DNA from: Rattus norvegicus
Lineage: Eukaryota; Chordata; Mammalia; Rodentia; Muridae
Length of the DNA: 64,000 nt
Assembly (NCBI RefSeq): GCF_036323735.1
Contig: NC_086020.1
Coordinates: forward strand, 129,700,210 to 129,764,209
Direction: 5' to 3'
In this document: positions 59,846-64,000 of the stretch, piece by piece
Numbering within the stretch: position 1 is the stretch's first letter
Layout: every line of letters begins with the position of its first letter
The notes under the pieces: model-generated
Told to the model about the DNA's origin: nothing
The model's input: only the letters and a program-made list of their open reading frames with translations
Databases searched by the model: none
Made by a program: the position numbers and the translations under genes

Positions 59846-61719
59846 ATTTAAAATTTAATTTAGAAAAATTTGCTTTTGTATTTAAAAATAAGTATCTACT
59901 CTTCTGTTATCAAAATGTAAGCCAGATTTTTTTTAAAAATGCATAAAATTATTCTTTATGAATTTTATTTATCAAGAACTAGTAATTTTACAGAGATTAT
60001 TGTTTAAAAATAGTGAAATTTCCTAATCCATGTTCCAACATACAAGTCAGTATTTAAAAACAATAGGATATGGTCCAAGAAACTTGTTTGATATGAGTAT
60101 TTAAATAATCTAAGTATTCATAAATTTGGTAGAACATACCTCTCTGTATAAATGTCTAGGAAACTAGAGCCTCAAATGACTTAGATGGAAACATACACAT
60201 AAACCCACAAAATGAATATTAACAAAAATTATGGCTTATATAATTCAATTGTCATAAGTAGCTGTAAATAAATGATCATGGAAAACGTAATGAAAGGCAA
60301 CAAGGGACAATAACAGTACTTCTAAGTTCTAAACATATTTACATTAAATGTGGAATATAAAAGGATATGATAGTGCTATAAAAGTAGGGAGAATTCTTAA
60401 GAAAGTCCTGAATACAAAATCTCAATAATTGGATGCATATTCCTTTAACATGCTAATTATAGAAATCAATTATTGCCATAATTCAATAGTTCACTCTTTC
60501 CTATATAACTGTGCAACATAAAGTTTGAGAATTACTTCCCTAGATGATCATAAAAGTTATCTGGTTAACACTCCTTTGTAATTTTATAATATGCCATATG
60601 ACTCCAAACTAAGAAAGGGACAAAATGGGTGTGATTTATCTGCTCTGAAACACTTTTAAACCTTGTTGGAGTGACCTATCATTATTACCTGGGGCCTGGA
60701 TAACCGACATTGGGTTTCATTATGTTTCTTCTGCTTCTGAGTTTAGAAAAGAAGTAATTTGTCTTTGATGCAAAACAGAAAGCAAAGAGCTCATTTGAGC
60801 ACTGTGAAGAAAATAAAAAAGAAGAGGCTGACCTGGTGAAAATTACATATTCATGGAATATATTACACTAAATTGCTGTGTTTCTAAATGCAGTCCTCTA
60901 ATCTCTGAATGGAAAACCTTTTTTGGCTACAGTCAGCTTTCCCTGCATATGGACTATAACATTATATTTTTTCTTTGTTATTGATATATGTTACTTGATT
61001 TTAGGTAGCTAGACATCTGGGAAAAATAATGAACATATAAATAAACACAGGTATCTATGAAGTATTTTCTTCAGATATTTATTTAAATAGATTTTTAAAT
61101 TGTTATCTTTATAATTAAAATGGCTAAGAAGAGTTTTGTTTTTCTTATGAAATCATTAATAAAAAGAGCAGAGTTTTATGACTACAAATCTTTTATTCAG
61201 TATAGAGAAAGTTTAATTTTTAGTTACTAACGCACCATTTAAATGAAAAACAAGGTCATTTAAAATATATATGCAAGATAATATGTATGACTCTATAATG
61301 CTATTTCCAACTTCACTTAGGAAAGTTACATATATTTTCAGTATCATTTAGAGCACTTATGCAGAGACCAACTAATAAGCAATGGTCAGAAATGTGTACT
61401 TGTTTAGAGTACACTGAAACAGGACCACAGGTACAGATACAAGTAACATAATAAACTCAAAACATTGATATTATTGTGTGATATCACTGATTGTGTAGAA
61501 CTTTAAATAATATTTTCTGTAGCTATGTACAAAGATGCCTTTCTATTAAATAAAAACTCCTGCTAAATAATATCTATGTTTTCATTCAAGGATATCAAAA
61601 TAAACCATTAATAATCTATACTGTTAAGAAAATTGCCAAGCTAAATGTTATGACAACAGGTGATACTATAGTGTATATGTACCACATACCATGAATTTTA
61701 TCTTCAGTTGCTCACTGTC
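59846..61719. other. AT-rich DNA, no gene seen
   Basis: No repeat or coding signal recognised. Confidence 0.55.
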
Positions 61720-62055
61720 TTTACAAGTGACAGTCTTATACATTCAAATTGCTGGCACAGGAACATATATAGGACAACATGTAATTAGATGTTGCTTACA
61801 CTTCAGAAGTTCAGTGGATTTCATCATTGTGGGAAGCATGGCTGCTCACAGCAATACACAGGGCTGTAGAAGGGTCTGGGAGTTCTTTATCCAGAGTGGC
61901 AGGCAGCAGGAAGGACAAAGTAACACACAGGGTCTGTCTTGACCTTCTGAAACCTCAAAGTCTATTCCTAGGACTAATTCTTCCAACAAGACTACACCTC
62001 TAAGAGGGCCACTTCATATAGGTCTATGGGTGATATTTTTATTTTAAATCACCAC
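61720..62055 (-). repeat. Rodent LTR-like repeat relic (5' part, antisense)
   Basis: Reverse complement starts TGTGGTGATTTAAAATAAAA, continues GACTTTGAGGTTTCAGAAGG and CTTCCTGCTGCCTGCC. By recall this is a common rodent LTR-like repeat, of which 7540-7697 may be the opposite end. Diverged; class not assigned. Confidence 0.5.
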
Positions 62056-63689
62056 ATTACAGAGGAAAATCTTATGTAAGTAAAACTTCATTCTTTTCTA
62101 TTCACTCATTGTTGTTAAATCAATCATCTATTTAGAGACAAAACAAAAAGGACAAATAGAACATATATGTCTTTCAGGGAGAGACACATTAAAAAATTGA
62201 TATTACATTTGAAACATAAAATTACATATGTTTATACAAACATCCATGTATATTCAGAGCCTTAGAAAATATCATGCTAATGTATGCATAGAAAGTTTAA
62301 ACACAGATTGAAAACTAATGCAACCATGTATTTCAGATTAAGGAATATTCTATCTGAATTATTCACAACAAAAGATTTCATGTTCAAAATAAAAAGTTGG
62401 AAAGTTATTTATCTGTTATTTTCTGTGTCTTCCCAAATATACCAACAATACATATTTTCTAAGATATAATTTCAGTTAAAATTGTTCAAATATTATGTTT
62501 TATGATTTTCAGATGATGCATATATTTGTTTCTAGAGCCTCATTTTCTAGGATAAATTGACTGAATTACAAATCATTTTTCCTCAGAATACTGTACAGTG
62601 TTCCGAAAGGCTTAGTGTTAATTAATTCTATAATGTGAAATTTAGCTACCAATTATTTGTACTAATGAAGGAAGCAGCTATGAAGGGCCCAGAAGCAATT
62701 TGTTTTCATGGAGAAGAACCTTTGAATTTTTATGAGAACATGTAAATGTTGAAGATCGGGAAAGTTTTTTAATATGGAATAACAACACAAGCAAGATCAT
62801 GACTAGAAGCTGCAGGGGACTTGTGAAATAATTCCCCTTTCCCCCACAAATATCTTATCTTTGAGACAGTTTCACAGAAGGGCAAGATTCCTTTTGTGTT
62901 TGATAGAAGGTTGTGTTGATGTAAAAGTGTTATTAAAGATCTTCCATTTGTATTAAATGCATGCAAAGAAAATGTTACTCATATATTTACAAATGGAAAT
63001 TGGAGACATCTATAATGGTAGCAATGAGAAGACTACTCTCAGTTCCAATGGTGGAAAAAAACAATGAATTTGCTAGCAGTCATTTTCATAAATCCCAGGA
63101 TGATAACATCCAGAGTAGAGTAGTATCAAGGAAAAAAGCCTTCAGCCTCACTGTGAAACAATGTTTCAATGAATTTTTAAGCAAGCCTACCTAGTAACTA
63201 AAATTGAGGATATATACACAGGAAGGTAAAATGAAGGAAAAATTTGAGGAAGGCAAAGAAGTATTCATTTTTAAAATTAAGTTACCTTATAGCATGTAAT
63301 ATCTCAAAATGCTTTATAACTCCTTCCCAAATAACAGGCTTATTATGGAAAAATAAAGTAAATATAAACCCAATTTTACCACAACAAGAACTAGAACCAG
63401 AAAACAACAGACTTTTAATAAATTTACTTGTCAAATTAACCAAGTGGTTAGATGTCCAAACAGCTGGACAATGTTTTTATTTATGAATATAATAAAATAT
63501 TAGCTACGAATTTGTTAAGATTAAACCTGGTAGTTTTAAATTAATGTAATACACTTGAAATAAATACTAAGAACTGATATGAAATTGTTGTTGTATCAAA
63601 TTTAATTGTTCTCTTTTGGGCTTTTCAATTTTTCTACTCCATTAATCTCAATTCCATTTCTTTTTCTTTTTTCTGTTTAGTTTTTTAAT
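62056..63689. other. AT-rich DNA, no gene seen
   Basis: Frames at 62961-63194 and 63244-63486 have AT-driven composition and no recognisable domain, start context or intron signals. Confidence 0.55.
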
Positions 63690-64000
63690 TCATTAATAAA
63701 TTTATTTTTATACTCCATATTTTATTTTCCTCCCTGTTAATCCTCCTACTGTTCTACATCCATACCACTTCTCCCTTACTCCCCCCTTGTCTCCATGAAA
63801 TATCCCCACCCTACCCACCCATCCAAAATTCTAAACTTCCTGGAACCCACACCTCAGGGTTCCACATCCCATACCTCCTGCCCCAACCCTGTACTCCCCC
63901 TCTTATTTCCAGGATATCTCCCCACCCCACTAGACCTCTGAACTTCCTGGGCCTCCAGTCCTTGAGAGTTAGGTGTGTCTTCTCTGACTGACCCAGTCCC
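63690..64000 (-). mobile_element. Lx-type L1 3' UTR, running off the window
   Basis: Starts TTTTTAATTCATTAATAAAT, then ACTCCATATTTTATTTTCCT, aligning with 35530 and 58180. A roughly 93-bp block is present twice (63751-63844 and 63859-63951) where the other two copies have it once. The element continues to the right. Confidence 0.85.

Noticed and set aside
1..64000. A bacterial-type defence, toxin or biosynthetic system
   Set aside because: No operon, ribosome-binding sites or prokaryotic genes; all evidence points to rodent intergenic DNA.

Overview
This is vertebrate nuclear DNA, most likely rat (Rattus). The best clue is a BC1/ID-type SINE at 28329-28433 with the tRNA-Ala-derived body amplified in rat. 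Rat-type LINE-1 copies (the same 3' UTR recurs many times), B1 and B2/B3 SINEs, and an IAP-like class II retroviral LTR agree. I find no host protein-coding gene, no rRNA and no true tRNA gene. Every long reading frame is a LINE-1 ORF, its antisense shadow, or chance translation of repeats. The window reads as an AT-rich, gene-poor intergenic stretch (or the interior of a very large intron). Summing my intervals, LINE-1 covers about 45% of it.

Layout. 1-5685: a nearly full-length L1 on the minus strand with 5' UTR, ORF1 and ORF2, broken by one frameshift in ORF1 and one nonsense codon in ORF2; its 3' UTR lies left of the window. 5.7-11.5 kb: AT-rich sequence with two short L1 3' ends and LTR-like relics. 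11.5-13.8 kb: an older plus-strand L1 split by an unclassified 576-bp insert with 8-bp flanking duplications, followed by a B2 SINE. 14.6-17.1 kb: a minus-strand L1 that reaches its 5' UTR but lacks two internal blocks, bounded by a 13-bp target-site duplication (TSD). 17-28 kb: quiet AT-rich DNA, compound microsatellites and several plus-strand L1 fragments. 28-31.5 kb: the ID element, an L1 with intact 3' end, and a very short L1 with a possible 3' transduction. 31.5-34.6 kb: no recognisable feature. 35.5-39.4 kb: older Lx-type L1 pieces.

39.4-45.1 kb is the most layered part. An old unclassified repeat is split by an L1 whose 5' part is inverted relative to its 3' part (twin-priming structure). 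Next to it, another old rodent repeat is interrupted by a solo class II LTR with a perfect 6-bp TSD. 45-64 kb: B2 SINEs, further L1 copies in both orientations (one with an 11-bp TSD), two Lx-type L1s, and about 3.8 kb of AT-rich DNA with one LTR-like relic.

The sequences act as a record of retrotransposition rather than as a pathway. L1 ORF1p (RNA chaperone) and ORF2p (endonuclease/reverse transcriptase) are the machinery that, elsewhere in the genome, would have inserted these L1, B1, B2 and ID copies. No copy here encodes a complete pair. Nothing resembles a new defence, metabolic or regulatory system. The points worth a second look are structural: nested insertions, inversion, internal deletions and an unidentified insert. 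Family names rest on pattern recognition and recalled consensus, without database comparison.
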